In this document: positions 17,666 through 26,251 of the stretch, piece after piece
Layout of the letters: every line of letters begins with the position of its first letter
How positions within the stretch are numbered: the stretch's first letter is position 1
From: Alcanivorax sp.
Lineage (GTDB): Bacteria; Pseudomonadota; Gammaproteobacteria; Pseudomonadales; Alcanivoracaceae
Length of the DNA stretch: 64,000 bases
Direction: 5' to 3'
Assembly (NCBI GenBank): GCA_022449455.1
Contig: JAKUPL010000004.1
Location: 1-64,000, forward strand
Notes under the pieces: generated by a model
The model's database searches: none
What the model was told of the DNA's origin: nothing
The model's input: the letters and a program-made list of their open reading frames with translations, nothing else
Made by a program: the position numbers and the translations under genes

Positions 17666-19630
17666 ATGAGCTACACGGACAACCTGGCGCCGCTGTGCTG
17701 GACGCCCACCCCGCAACAGGCGGCGGACACGCAGATCGCGCGCTTCGCCCGGCAGGTGGGTCTGGAAGGTGCCGGCTACGCCGACCTGCATCGCTACTCG
17801 GTGACCTGCCTGGAAGACTTCTGGGCCGAGTTCTGGCGCTTCGCCGCGCCCCTGGCCAGCGACTACGATCAGGTGCTCAGCCGGGACGGCGAGGCACGCA
17901 TGATCGGCGCGCGCTTCTTTGTCGGCGCGCGCATGAACTTCGCCGAGAACCTGCTGGCCGGGGACGATGCCGACATCGCCGTGATCGAAACCGGCGAGGA
18001 CGGCGTCGGCCGCGAGGTGACCCTGGCGCAATTGCGCGAGCGGGTGGCCGGCGCCCAGCAGGCGCTGCGGGCACTGAACGTGGGCGAGGGCGACCGGGTC
18101 GCCGGGCTGATGCCCAACACCCTGGATACCCTGGTGCTGGTGCTGGCCACCGCCTCCATCGGCGCCATCTGGTCGGCCTGCGCGCCGGAGTTCGGCGTTA
18201 ACGGGGTGCTCGACCGCTTCGGCCAGATCGAACCCAAGGTGCTGGTGGCGGTGCCGCGCTACCGCTACAACGGTCGCGAGCACGACATCGGCGAGCGGGT
18301 GGCGGAGATCGCCAATAAACTGAACGTGGCGCACCTGCTGCTGTGCGGCGACGGCGGGGCGCCGGGCGCCCACGTCCCCGGTCAGCGGTTGGACGAGCTG
18401 GCTCGGGGCGCGCCGGCCCGGCCGGACTATGTGGCGCTGCCGTTCAACCATCCGCTCTATGTGATCTATACCTCCGGCACCACCGGGTTGCCCAAGTGCA
18501 TCGTGCACAGCGCCGGCGGCACTCTGATCACCCATCGCAAGGAGCACATGCTGCACTGCGACATCGGCCCCGGTGACCGTGTCCTCTATTACACCTCCAC
18601 CGCCTGGATGATGTACCACTGGATGATCACCGCCCGCGCCAGCGGCGCCACCCTGGTGCTCTATGACGGCGCCGCCCTGCCCAAGCGCGACGGCGCCCTG
18701 GACCACGACATCCTGTGGCGCATCGCCGCCGAAACCGGCACCACCCACTTCGGCACCAGCCCCAAGTATCTGTCGTTGCTGGAGCAGGACGGCCGCCGGC
18801 CCGGCGACCACCATGATCTGTCCGCCCTGCGCATGGTGATGAGCGCCGGCGCGCCGCTCACCGAGGAAAATTTCCGCTGGGTCTATGATGCCGTGAAGGC
18901 GGACCTGTGCCTGGCGTCGATCTCCGGCGGCACCGAAATTATGGGCTGCTTCGTGATGGGCAACCCGGCGGGGCCGGTGCGCGCCGGCGAGATTCAGGTG
19001 CCGGCTCTGGGCATGGCCATGGCCATGCTCGACGAACGGGACATTCCGGTGCTGGGCCGCCACGGAGATCTGGTGTGCACCGAACCGTTCCCGTCCATGC
19101 CCCTGGGGTTCTGGGGCGACGATGGCTGGCAGCGTTATCTGGACACCTATTTCGGCGAGCGCGCCGACATCTGGACCCACGGCGATGTGGCCCGCTTCAC
19201 CGCCAGCGGCGGCATCGTCATCACCGGACGCAGCGACACCCTGCTCAAGCCCGGTGGCGTGCGCATGGGGCCCTCGGAAATCTACCGGGTGGTGGAGGCT
19301 CTGGACGGGGTGGAGGATTCCCTGGTGATCGGCTACCCGGCGGAGGGCGGCGACATGGATCTGTGGCTGTTCGTGGTCACCGGTCCGGAGCAGGCCATGG
19401 ACGACGCCCTGGAAGAACGGATTCGCGCGTCGCTGCTGCGCGAGGCGTCGCCGCGCCATGTGCCCAAACGCATCTTCCCGGTGCCGGAAATTCCCTACAC
19501 CCTGAACGGCAAGAAAGTAGAGAAAGCGGTGCTGCAACTGCTCACCGGCAAGCCGGTGAAAAACAAAGGCTCGCTGCTTAATCCGGATTGCCTGGATGAG
19601 TTCGTGGCGGTGGCGGAGGTCCGGGCATGA
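17666..19630 (+). CDS. aacS: acetoacetyl-CoA synthetase
   Basis: 654 residues, right for acetoacetate-CoA ligase. It has an ACAS_N domain at the start, the ATP-binding loop YTSGTTGLPKCIVHSAGG near 270, GGTEIMGCF near 420 and the adenylate-forming C-terminal hinge and lysine (GRSDTLLKPGGVRMGPSEIY near 520). The LPKCIVH variant is typical of acetoacetate rather than acetate ligases. It converts acetoacetate, CoA and ATP to acetoacetyl-CoA, which the thiolase two to three genes downstream can cleave. RBS CAGGAG; it overlaps the next gene by four bases. Confidence 0.9.
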   Translation: MSYTDNLAPLCWTPTPQQAADTQIARFARQVGLEGAGYADLHRYSVTCLEDFWAEFWRFAAPLASDYDQVLSRDGEARMIGARFFVGARMNFAENLLAGDDADIAVIETGEDGVGREVTLAQLRERVAGAQQALRALNVGEGDRVAGLMPNTLDTLVLVLATASIGAIWSACAPEFGVNGVLDRFGQIEPKVLVAVPRYRYNGREHDIGERVAEIANKLNVAHLLLCGDGGAPGAHVPGQRLDELARGAPARPDYVALPFNHPLYVIYTSGTTGLPKCIVHSAGGTLITHRKEHMLHCDIGPGDRVLYYTSTAWMMYHWMITARASGATLVLYDGAALPKRDGALDHDILWRIAAETGTTHFGTSPKYLSLLEQDGRRPGDHHDLSALRMVMSAGAPLTEENFRWVYDAVKADLCLASISGGTEIMGCFVMGNPAGPVRAGEIQVPALGMAMAMLDERDIPVLGRHGDLVCTEPFPSMPLGFWGDDGWQRYLDTYFGERADIWTHGDVARFTASGGIVITGRSDTLLKPGGVRMGPSEIYRVVEALDGVEDSLVIGYPAEGGDMDLWLFVVTGPEQAMDDALEERIRASLLREASPRHVPKRIFPVPEIPYTLNGKKVEKAVLQLLTGKPVKNKGSLLNPDCLDEFVAVAEVRA

Positions 19631-20781
19631 GCCACTGGGACTGCGCCATCGCCGGCATCGCCGAGCTCACGCCCACGCGCCGCACCGAGGGCGAAACCAC
19701 CCTGGGCATGATCGCCCGGGTGAGCGCGGAAGCGGTGGCCGACGCCGGCCTGGAGCCGGCCGCCATCGACGGCCTGCTGGTGGGCCCGCAGGTGGGCGAG
19801 ACGCCCCAGCACGTGCCGGCCACGGTCAGCGAGTACCTGGGCCTGCGGCCCACCATGAGCAATGTGGTGGACCTGGGCGGCGCGTCCGGCGCCGGCATGG
19901 CCTGGCGGGCGGCGGCGGCGATCAACGCCGGCATGTGCGAGGCGGTGCTGTGCGTGCTGGCCAATACCCGCGAGCCGACGCCGCCGCGCTCGCCCAACCG
20001 CAACCCGATCCGCGAGTTCGATGTGCCGTTCGGCGCCTCCGGCGCCAACGCCGCCTACGCCATGATCGCCCAGGCGCACATGCATCATTACGGCACCACC
20101 AGCGAGCAGCTGGCCACGGCGGTGGCGGCCCAACGGCGTAACGCCGCCCGTCATCCACAGGCCATTTTCCGTGATGCGCCGATCACCGTGGACGATGTGC
20201 TCCACTCACCCTGGGTGGCGGAGCCGCTGCGCTTGCTGGAAGTGGTGATGCCCTGCGCCGGCGGCGCCGCCTTCGTGGTCACCTCGGCGCGCCGCGCCAG
20301 GACCCTGCGCCAGCCGCCGGTGCTGTTGGCCGGCGCCGGCGAAAAGGTCACTCATCGCGCCATTTCCGGGGCGCCGGACCTGCTCTCCGGTCCGCTCAAA
20401 CCGGCCATGGCGCGGGCCTTCCAGCAGGCCGGCGTGGACGCCGGGCACATGGACCTGCTGTCGCTGTACGACTGCTACAGCATCATGCTGGCGGTGACCG
20501 TGGAAGACGCCGGCCTGTGCCCGCCGGGGCAGGGCGGCCCCTGGCTGGCGGCCCATGACCTGAGCGCGGAGGGCGACCAGCCGCTCAACACTCACGGGGG
20601 CCAGCTGTCGTTCGGCCAGGCGGATCTGGCCGGCGGCATGTCGCACATCATCGAGGCGGTACGGCAACTGCGCCACCAGGCCCACGGCCGGCAGATCGCC
20701 GACGCCCGCCACGCCCTGATCACCGGCAATGGCGCCACCATGAGCGAAGCCACCGCTCTGGTGCTGCGCCGGGAGGACTGA
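19627..20781 (+). CDS. thiolase-superfamily protein of the SCP2/lipid-transfer type, without the usual active-site cysteine
   Basis: 384 residues with a thiolase fold: VADAGLEPAAIDGLLVG near 40-55 and NTHGGQLSFG near 322. At the place of the nucleophilic Cys of classical thiolases it reads DLGGASGAGMAW, and the C-terminal CxG motif is LITGNGAT, so the two catalytic cysteines are missing. Such SCP2-thiolase-like proteins usually act together with a DUF35 OB-fold protein, which is the next gene. It may be a retro-aldolase/thiolase partner or a carrier; the substrate is unknown. Confidence 0.75.
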   Translation: MSHWDCAIAGIAELTPTRRTEGETTLGMIARVSAEAVADAGLEPAAIDGLLVGPQVGETPQHVPATVSEYLGLRPTMSNVVDLGGASGAGMAWRAAAAINAGMCEAVLCVLANTREPTPPRSPNRNPIREFDVPFGASGANAAYAMIAQAHMHHYGTTSEQLATAVAAQRRNAARHPQAIFRDAPITVDDVLHSPWVAEPLRLLEVVMPCAGGAAFVVTSARRARTLRQPPVLLAGAGEKVTHRAISGAPDLLSGPLKPAMARAFQQAGVDAGHMDLLSLYDCYSIMLAVTVEDAGLCPPGQGGPWLAAHDLSAEGDQPLNTHGGQLSFGQADLAGGMSHIIEAVRQLRHQAHGRQIADARHALITGNGATMSEATALVLRRED

Positions 20782-20783
20782 CC

Positions 20784-21209
20784 ATGACCATCGCCAAACC
20801 CGGCCCCCAGGCCAGTCCGCTGTCGCAACCGTTCTGGGACGGTTGCCAGGAGCGCCGCCTGCGCCTGCAGTACTGCCCGGATTCCGGACAGTGGGTGTTC
20901 TATCCCCGGGCCCTGGACCCGCACAGCTGGTCGACCCACCTCCAATGGCGTGACGCCAGCGGACGGGGCACCGTGGCCTCGTTCATCGTGGTGCACAAGC
21001 CCGGCCACCCGGCGTTCCAGGACGAGGTGCCCTACGTGGTGGCGCTCATCGACCTGGAAGAGGGACCGAGAATGCTCTCCAACGTGGTGGGCTGCGCGCC
21101 GGAGCAGGTGCGCATCGGCCAGGCGGTGCGCGTGCACTGGGTGGAGCAGGGCGGTGAAGTGCTGCCCAAATTCGTTCCCGAAGAGTTCGCTCACAAGGAG
21201 AAAGACTGA
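20784..21209 (+). CDS. DUF35 OB-fold protein, partner of the thiolase-like protein
   Basis: 141 residues with the rubredoxin-like/OB-fold layout of DUF35 (ChsH2-C type): SQPFWDGCQERRLRLQYCPD with a degenerate zinc ribbon (one Cys of the usual four is evident), then GRGTVASFIVVHKPGHPAF and the beta-barrel. These proteins bind acyl-CoA and form complexes with SCP2-type thiolases or MaoC hydratases. It begins two bases after the thiolase-like gene and overlaps the true thiolase start by one base, so the three are translationally linked. Confidence 0.82.
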   Translation: MTIAKPGPQASPLSQPFWDGCQERRLRLQYCPDSGQWVFYPRALDPHSWSTHLQWRDASGRGTVASFIVVHKPGHPAFQDEVPYVVALIDLEEGPRMLSNVVGCAPEQVRIGQAVRVHWVEQGGEVLPKFVPEEFAHKEKD

Positions 21210-22384
21210 TGGACGCCAATCTTGAACCGGTGCTGCTGGACGGCATCCGCACGCCGTTCGGCCGCTATCTGGGTGCCCTGGCGTCGGTGCCGGCGCGCGC
21301 GCTCAGTGCCGCGCCGGTGGCCGAACTGATTCGCCGCTATCCGGCTTTCCAGCGCGCCGATGGCGTACTGCTCGGTCAGGTACTGCAGGCCGGCCAGGGG
21401 CAGAACCCGGCCCGTTTGATCGCCGCCGAGGCCGGCGTCGACTGGCGGGTGCCGGCGCTGACCCTGAACAACGTTTGCCTGGCCGGCCTGGCCAGCGTCG
21501 CCGATGCCTCCCGACGTATCCGCCTGGGCGAGGGCCGGCGCTATATCGTCGGCGGCGGCGACTCCATGAGCCGCGCGCCCCACGCCCGGCTGATGCGCCA
21601 GGCGGAACGCCGCCCCGGCGAGCTGGCGTTTACCGACATCATGATGAATGACGGCCTTTGGTGTTCGCTCACCGACGAAGGCATGGGCCCGCTGTCTGAA
21701 CGCGCCAACCGGGATCTGGGCATCCGGCGTCCGGAGCAGGATGCCTACGCCGCCGCCTCTCACCAACGCGCCGCCGCCGGCGTGGAAAGCGGCTTCTTTG
21801 ACGGGGAGATTCTGCCGTTCGACAACGGCTCGGCGCGGCTGGATCGGGACGAGGGCATTCGCGCCGACAGCAGCGAAGAGAAACTGGCCGGGCTGCGCGC
21901 CGCCTTCGAGGAGGGCGGCACCATCACCGCCGGCAGCGCCTCGCAAATGACCGACGGCGCCTCCGCCGGCCTGGTCTGTTCCCTGGCCGAGGCGGAGGCC
22001 GCCGGCGTCACGCCTCTGGGCCGGATCCGCGCCTGGGCAGAAGTGGCCGGGCCGGATAACACCCTGCATCTGAAACCCGCCGCCGCCATCGAGCAAGCGG
22101 TGGCCCGCGCCGGTCTGCAACTGGGCGACATCGATGTGTTCGAGATCAACGAGGCGTTCGCCGCCGTGGTGATCGCCAGTTGCCGGCACCTGGATCTGCC
22201 CGCCGACAAGGTCAATGTGAACGGCGGCGCCATCGCGCTGGGCCACCCGCTGGGCGGCACCGGTTTCCGGTTGCTGCTCACCGCCGCGCGGGAACTGCGC
22301 CGCCGCCAGGGCCGCTACGCCGTGGCCTCGCTGTGCGGCGGTGGCGGCCAGGGCTACGCGGTGGTGCTGGAACGACTTGCCTGA
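21209..22384 (+). CDS. acetyl-CoA acetyltransferase (thiolase)
   Basis: 391 residues, full length. Catalytic residues are all present: Cys90 in LNNVCLAGLAS, the NEAFA segment near 315, the histidine in GGAIALGHPLGGTG near 340 and the second cysteine in SLCGGGGQG near 373. It cleaves 3-ketoacyl-CoA, presumably acetoacetyl-CoA made by the upstream ligase, to acetyl-CoA. It differs from the upstream thiolase-like gene in being catalytically complete. Confidence 0.92.
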   Translation: MDANLEPVLLDGIRTPFGRYLGALASVPARALSAAPVAELIRRYPAFQRADGVLLGQVLQAGQGQNPARLIAAEAGVDWRVPALTLNNVCLAGLASVADASRRIRLGEGRRYIVGGGDSMSRAPHARLMRQAERRPGELAFTDIMMNDGLWCSLTDEGMGPLSERANRDLGIRRPEQDAYAAASHQRAAAGVESGFFDGEILPFDNGSARLDRDEGIRADSSEEKLAGLRAAFEEGGTITAGSASQMTDGASAGLVCSLAEAEAAGVTPLGRIRAWAEVAGPDNTLHLKPAAAIEQAVARAGLQLGDIDVFEINEAFAAVVIASCRHLDLPADKVNVNGGAIALGHPLGGTGFRLLLTAARELRRRQGRYAVASLCGGGGQGYAVVLERLA

Positions 22385-22417
22385 ACAACACCGAATCATG
22401 AACGAAAAGGAGTACCC

Positions 22418-22879
22418 ATGAGCGCCAACGATCAATCCAAGGCCGTCAACGGCTGGACCGAGACCCGTCACGGCATGCCCCGCGAAGGTCAGATCGCCGA
22501 ACGCAAAAAGGACGTCAGCGAAAAAGACATCGAGCTGTTCAGCGAAATGAGCGGCGACTACAACCCGCTGCACACCGACAAGGCGGCGGCGGAAGCCTCC
22601 CGCTTCGGCGGCCTGATCGTGCAGGGCGGGGTGACCACCGGCATTCTCAACGCGGTGGTGGCCGAGGACCTGCCCGGCCCGGGCAGCGTGTTCCTTAGTG
22701 TGGAATGGAAATTCTCCAAGCCGGTGTACGTGGGCGACACCATCACCGGCCGGGTGGAAGTGCTCAATGTGCGTGAGGACAAGCCGTTCTGCACCATCCG
22801 CACCACCGTGGAAAACCAGAACGGTGAGGTGTGCATCAGTGGTGAAGCGGTGACCTACACCGCCGCGCTGCCACGATGA
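22418..22879 (+). CDS. MaoC-like (R)-specific enoyl-CoA hydratase
   Basis: 153 residues with a single hot-dog fold and the MaoC/PhaJ catalytic motif: SGDYNPLHTDKAAAEASRFG near residues 45-65, with Asp and His of the hydratase dyad, followed by GGLIVQGGVTTG. It hydrates 2-enoyl-CoA to (R)-3-hydroxyacyl-CoA. AAAAGGAG precedes the ATG. It overlaps the MFS gene by four bases. Confidence 0.87.
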   Translation: MSANDQSKAVNGWTETRHGMPREGQIAERKKDVSEKDIELFSEMSGDYNPLHTDKAAAEASRFGGLIVQGGVTTGILNAVVAEDLPGPGSVFLSVEWKFSKPVYVGDTITGRVEVLNVREDKPFCTIRTTVENQNGEVCISGEAVTYTAALPR

Positions 22880-24090
22880 ACAGGCTGGATCCGGCCACCG
22901 TTATTCGCCGTGATCCGCGCGGCTGCTGGCGGGGACTGACGATCCTCGCCGGCGCCATGTTGCTGGGCATGACCACCTGGTTTTCCGCCACCGCGGTGGT
23001 ACCGCAACTGCGCGAGCTGTGGTCACTGACGCCGGGCCAGTCGGCGTGGATGACGATCAGCGTGCAGCTCGGCTTCGTGGCGGGCGCGCTGGGCTCGGCG
23101 CTGTTCAACCTGGCCGACCTGATCCCGCCCCGGCGGCTGATGCTGTTCGGTTCCCTCGGCGCGGCGCTGGCCAATCTGCTGCTGCTCACCGAACCCGGGG
23201 TCACTGGCGCCATGCTGCTGCGTGGGCTGACCGGCCTGTTCCTGGCCGGCGTTTATCCGCCGGCGATGAAGGCCATGGCCACCTGGTTCAAGGTCAAACG
23301 GGGCACCGCCCTGGGCATCATGGTGGGCGCGCTGACGCTGGGTTCCGCCACCCCCCATCTGGTCAATGGCCTGGGCGGGCTGGACTGGCGGCTGGTGATC
23401 GTGGCCACCTCGGTGCTGACTTTGGCCGGCGGCCTGATCGCCGAGTTTCTGGGCAGCGACGGCCCGTTTGATTTTCCGCGCGCGCCGTTCAACCCGGGCC
23501 AGGCGCTGCGGGCGTTCTCGGACCGGCCGGTGCGGCTGGCGTCGATCGGTTACTTCGGGCACATGTGGGAGCTGTACGCCATGTGGGCCTGGTTCTCGGT
23601 GTTCATCACCCAGGTACTGCGCAACGACGGTTGGGCGGAGCCCGGCGGCACCGGCGCGCTGCTGGCGTTTCTGGTGATCGCCATCGGCGCGGTGGGCTGC
23701 TGGGTGGGCGGCGAACTGGGCGATCGCTGGGGGCGTGGCAACACCACCTCGGCGGCGATGATCGTGTCCGGCGCCTGCGCCCTGCTGATCGGTTTTCTGC
23801 ACAGCGCGCCGCTGCCCCTGGTGCTGCTGGTGGGCCTGGTGTGGGGCTTCGCGGTGGTGGCGGACTCGGCGCAGTTCTCCACGGTGATCACCGAGTTGGG
23901 CGATCAACAATACGTGGGCACCGCCCTGACCCTTCAACTGGCCATCGGCTTCGTGCTGACGGTACCGACCCTGTGGTTGATTCCGGTGGTACAGAACGCC
24001 TGGGGCTGGCCGGCGGCGTTCGGGCTGCTGGCCATCGGGCCGGTGGTGGGCACCATCGCCATGCAGAAGCTCAAGGAATACGAGCGCTAA
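22876..24090 (+). CDS. major facilitator superfamily transporter
   Basis: 404 residues with about twelve membrane segments and no large soluble domain. It has MFS features such as the short basic loop after segment 2-3 (DLIPPRRLMLFG) and the RGxxxxxxG-like segment in LLRGLTGLFLAGVYPPA, as in the oxalate/anion antiporter branch. As last gene of the operon it may import the keto-acid substrate or export a by-product. Substrate not predictable. Confidence 0.82.
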   Translation: MNRLDPATVIRRDPRGCWRGLTILAGAMLLGMTTWFSATAVVPQLRELWSLTPGQSAWMTISVQLGFVAGALGSALFNLADLIPPRRLMLFGSLGAALANLLLLTEPGVTGAMLLRGLTGLFLAGVYPPAMKAMATWFKVKRGTALGIMVGALTLGSATPHLVNGLGGLDWRLVIVATSVLTLAGGLIAEFLGSDGPFDFPRAPFNPGQALRAFSDRPVRLASIGYFGHMWELYAMWAWFSVFITQVLRNDGWAEPGGTGALLAFLVIAIGAVGCWVGGELGDRWGRGNTTSAAMIVSGACALLIGFLHSAPLPLVLLVGLVWGFAVVADSAQFSTVITELGDQQYVGTALTLQLAIGFVLTVPTLWLIPVVQNAWGWPAAFGLLAIGPVVGTIAMQKLKEYER

Positions 24091-24113
24091 CTCGCGAAAA
24101 AGATTATGGTTCG

Positions 24114-24138
24114 GCGCGGCGCGAGTCGCGCTTTTTTT
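24114..24138 (+). terminator. rho-independent terminator after the MFS gene
   Basis: GCGCG (24114-24118) pairs with CGCGC (24127-24131), followed by seven T (24132-24138). It lies between convergent genes, the MFS gene and marR, and overlaps the end of the latter. Confidence 0.75.
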
Positions 24139-24571
24139 AACTTTCCTCCCGCAGGTTATCCAACATCCGGTTACCGGTGGCGATAAAGGCGTCCACCTCC
24201 TTTTTCGGGATGCCTCTCAGCAGCGTTTTCCTGACCTCGTCCTCCGCCTCCTGAATGCGCGTCATCAACCCCTGACCGGTTTTGCTCAGCGCCAGCAACT
24301 GGCTGCGGCGGTCCTCCGGGTTGGGACTGCGGGTGACCAGGTCCATGGCCTCCAGCTCCTTGATCACCCGGGTGATCTGCGCCTTGTCGCGGCCGGTGCT
24401 GGCGGCGATGCGCTGGGCGGTACAGGCGGGTTGGCGCGCGATCATTTGCAGCAGACGCACGTGCATGCCGTTCAGCGGCAAGTCGTAGTCGCGGATCGCC
24501 CGTTTGCTGTTGGCCTTGAACTGGAAGGCCAGTTGCCAGAGCACCTGGCGGATATCGGCTTGGTGTGGCAT
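24137..24571 (-). CDS. MarR-family transcriptional regulator
   Basis: 144 residues with the winged helix of MarR proteins: TAQRIAASTGRDKAQITRVIKELEAM near 52-77, then LVTRSPNPEDRRSQLLALSKTG, the characteristic wing with the DxRS-like signature. It is divergent from the siderophore-interacting protein gene; palindromes between them suggest it controls that gene and itself. Confidence 0.9.
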   Translation of the reverse strand: MPHQADIRQVLWQLAFQFKANSKRAIRDYDLPLNGMHVRLLQMIARQPACTAQRIAASTGRDKAQITRVIKELEAMDLVTRSPNPEDRRSQLLALSKTGQGLMTRIQEAEDEVRKTLLRGIPKKEVDAFIATGNRMLDNLREES

Positions 24572-24595
24572 GGGTGTCGGTTGCGTTGTGATTGA

Positions 24596-24624
24596 TTGAC
24601 AAAGTCAACCAGTGGATTTATGGT
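24596..24624 (+). promoter_or_regulatory. promoter and MarR operator for the siderophore reductase gene
   Basis: TTGACA (24596-24601) and TATGGT (24619-24624) have a 17-base spacer. The -35 box is inside a perfect palindrome TTGACAAAGTCAA (24596-24608). A looser second copy, TTGATATTGTCTA (about 24623-24635), overlaps the -10 end. This is the geometry expected for repression by the divergent MarR protein. Confidence 0.6.
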
Positions 24625-24683
24625 TGATATTGTCTACTAATTGCCGGGGCGCCACAAGCGCCCCGTTTTCCGTGAGGTGACCC

Positions 24684-25469
24684 ATGCCCAGACCCGCGCC
24701 CCGTATCCTGGAGGTGCTGCGCACCGAGAACCTGACCCCGAACATGAAACGGGTGGTGCTCGGCGGCGGCGACCTGAGCGATTTCCCCGAAGGCCACGAA
24801 AGCGCCAATTTCAAACTGCTGATTCCCAAGCCCGGCCAAACGGACATCGCCCTGCCGCCGTTCAATGACACCCCGGACCAACACAAACCCTCGGTCCGGA
24901 CCTATACCCTGCGCCGGTTTGATGGTGAGCGCGGCGAGGTGATCGTGGACTTCATGATGCACGCCGACCATGGGCCGGCCTCGGGCTGGGCCGCCGCCGC
25001 CCGACCCGGCGACCGCATCGGCTTCGCCGGCCCCGGGGCGCCCAAGCTGGTGGATTTGGAGGCCGACTGGTTTCTGTTCGCCGGCGACATGTCGGCGCTG
25101 CCCGCCATCGGCGCCAACATCGAGCGGCTGCCGGCCCACGCCCGCGGCTACGCGGTACTGGACGTCCTCGATCCCGCCGACCAGCAGCCGCTGCCGTTTC
25201 CGGACGGCATCCAGGTCACCTGGCGGGTCAATCCCTACCCGGAGCAACCGGCGGTGGGGCTGGTGGACACGGTGCTGGCGTTGCCCTGGCTGGACGGCTC
25301 GCCGGCGGTCTGGGTGGCCGGTGAAAGCGGCGCCGTACGCGCCCTGCGCCGCTACTTCACCCAGGAACGCCAGGTGGAACGACGCCGCCTCTACGCCAGC
25401 GGCTACTGGCAGATCGGCCTCACCGAGGACCGCCACCAGATCGAAAAGCGCAAAGAAAAGGAAGGATGA
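24684..25469 (+). CDS. siderophore-interacting FAD-dependent ferric reductase (SIP/ViuB family)
   Basis: 261 residues. The FAD-binding motif RTYTLRRFDGER lies near residue 73, preceded by the SIP N-terminal barrel (LTPNMKRVVLGG), and the SIP C-terminal domain carries VWVAGESGAVRALRRYF near 210-228. These cytoplasmic enzymes release iron from ferric siderophores by reduction. RBS GTGAGGTG. Single gene with its own terminator; the TonB receptor set ten kilobases away could supply its substrate. Confidence 0.87.
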   Translation: MPRPAPRILEVLRTENLTPNMKRVVLGGGDLSDFPEGHESANFKLLIPKPGQTDIALPPFNDTPDQHKPSVRTYTLRRFDGERGEVIVDFMMHADHGPASGWAAAARPGDRIGFAGPGAPKLVDLEADWFLFAGDMSALPAIGANIERLPAHARGYAVLDVLDPADQQPLPFPDGIQVTWRVNPYPEQPAVGLVDTVLALPWLDGSPAVWVAGESGAVRALRRYFTQERQVERRRLYASGYWQIGLTEDRHQIEKRKEKEG

Positions 25470-25594
25470 AGGAACCGGAAAGGCCGTGGCAGGATCGGGC
25501 AAGGAACGCGCGCGAACCGGCTATCGCTCCCGGCCCGGGGGCACCGATACTGAACGCCACGATACAGACATGTCGTGATCCATTCTTACCCCCA

Positions 25595-25620
25595 GGGCCA
25601 CGGACGGCCCGCTCTTTTTT
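25595..25620 (+). terminator. terminator of the siderophore reductase gene
   Basis: GGGCC (25595-25599) and GGCCC (25606-25610) with a 6-base loop, followed by GCTC and six T (25615-25620). Confidence 0.75.
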
Positions 25621-25631
25621 CCTTTCTTCCG

Positions 25632-26108
25632 TCAGGCCCCGCAGCACTTCTTGAATTTCTTGCCACTGCCACAGGGGCAGGGTTCGTTGCGCCCCGGCTT
25701 CAGGTTGCTCACCGTGCTGTCGCCGTCCAGATAGAACCAGTGGCCGCTCTCGCGCACGAAACGGGAGCTTTCCTCCAGCACTGAAAACCCCTTACCGCGC
25801 CGGCGCAGGGCGCGAAAATGCACCCGGCCCCGGTCGCCGTCGGCGTCGCTGCTCAGCACGGTAAGCCCCAGCCAATCGTCGCCGTCGTCCAGCATCAGAC
25901 CGGTGGGGCGGGTGTCGGGATGCCAGCTGCGGGCCACATAGGTGGTGTCGTTGCGTACGAAGGCACTGTAGCGCGAGCGCATCAGGGCCTCCGGCGTGGG
26001 CGCGGGCTCGCCGCGATGCAAGGGCGCGCAGCAGTCCTCATAGGGCCGGTCGGAGCCGCAGGGACAGGCGTCGGAAGGGATCGGATTTCGGGGGTCGGTA
26101 TCGGTCAT
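25632..26108 (-). CDS. YchJ-family protein with two SEC-C zinc motifs
   Basis: 158 residues. Cys-rich SEC-C motifs are at both ends: [13 protein letters not shown] near residues 15-27 and [13 protein letters not shown] at the C-terminus. In between is the NTF2-like YchJ domain ([14 protein letters not shown] near 42). This matches the UPF0225/YchJ family of unknown function; SEC-C motifs bind zinc and are also found at the end of SecA. Confidence 0.9.
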   Translation of the reverse strand: MTDTDPRNPIPSDACPCGSDRPYEDCCAPLHRGEPAPTPEALMRSRYSAFVRNDTTYVARSWHPDTRPTGLMLDDGDDWLGLTVLSSDADGDRGRVHFRALRRRGKGFSVLEESSRFVRESGHWFYLDGDSTVSNLKPGRNEPCPCGSGKKFKKCCGA

Positions 26109-26251
26109 GGGGCGCTATTCTGCCAGAACCGGAAAATTTCGCCTCCGGTGTGTTGAATATTTCGAGCGCTCGCTCTATTTTTGATGGGCGTTGAGAAAAA
26201 CAATCGCGGCATCGCACGGACCTGGCAGAACCTCAGAGGTCGGTAATCGCC

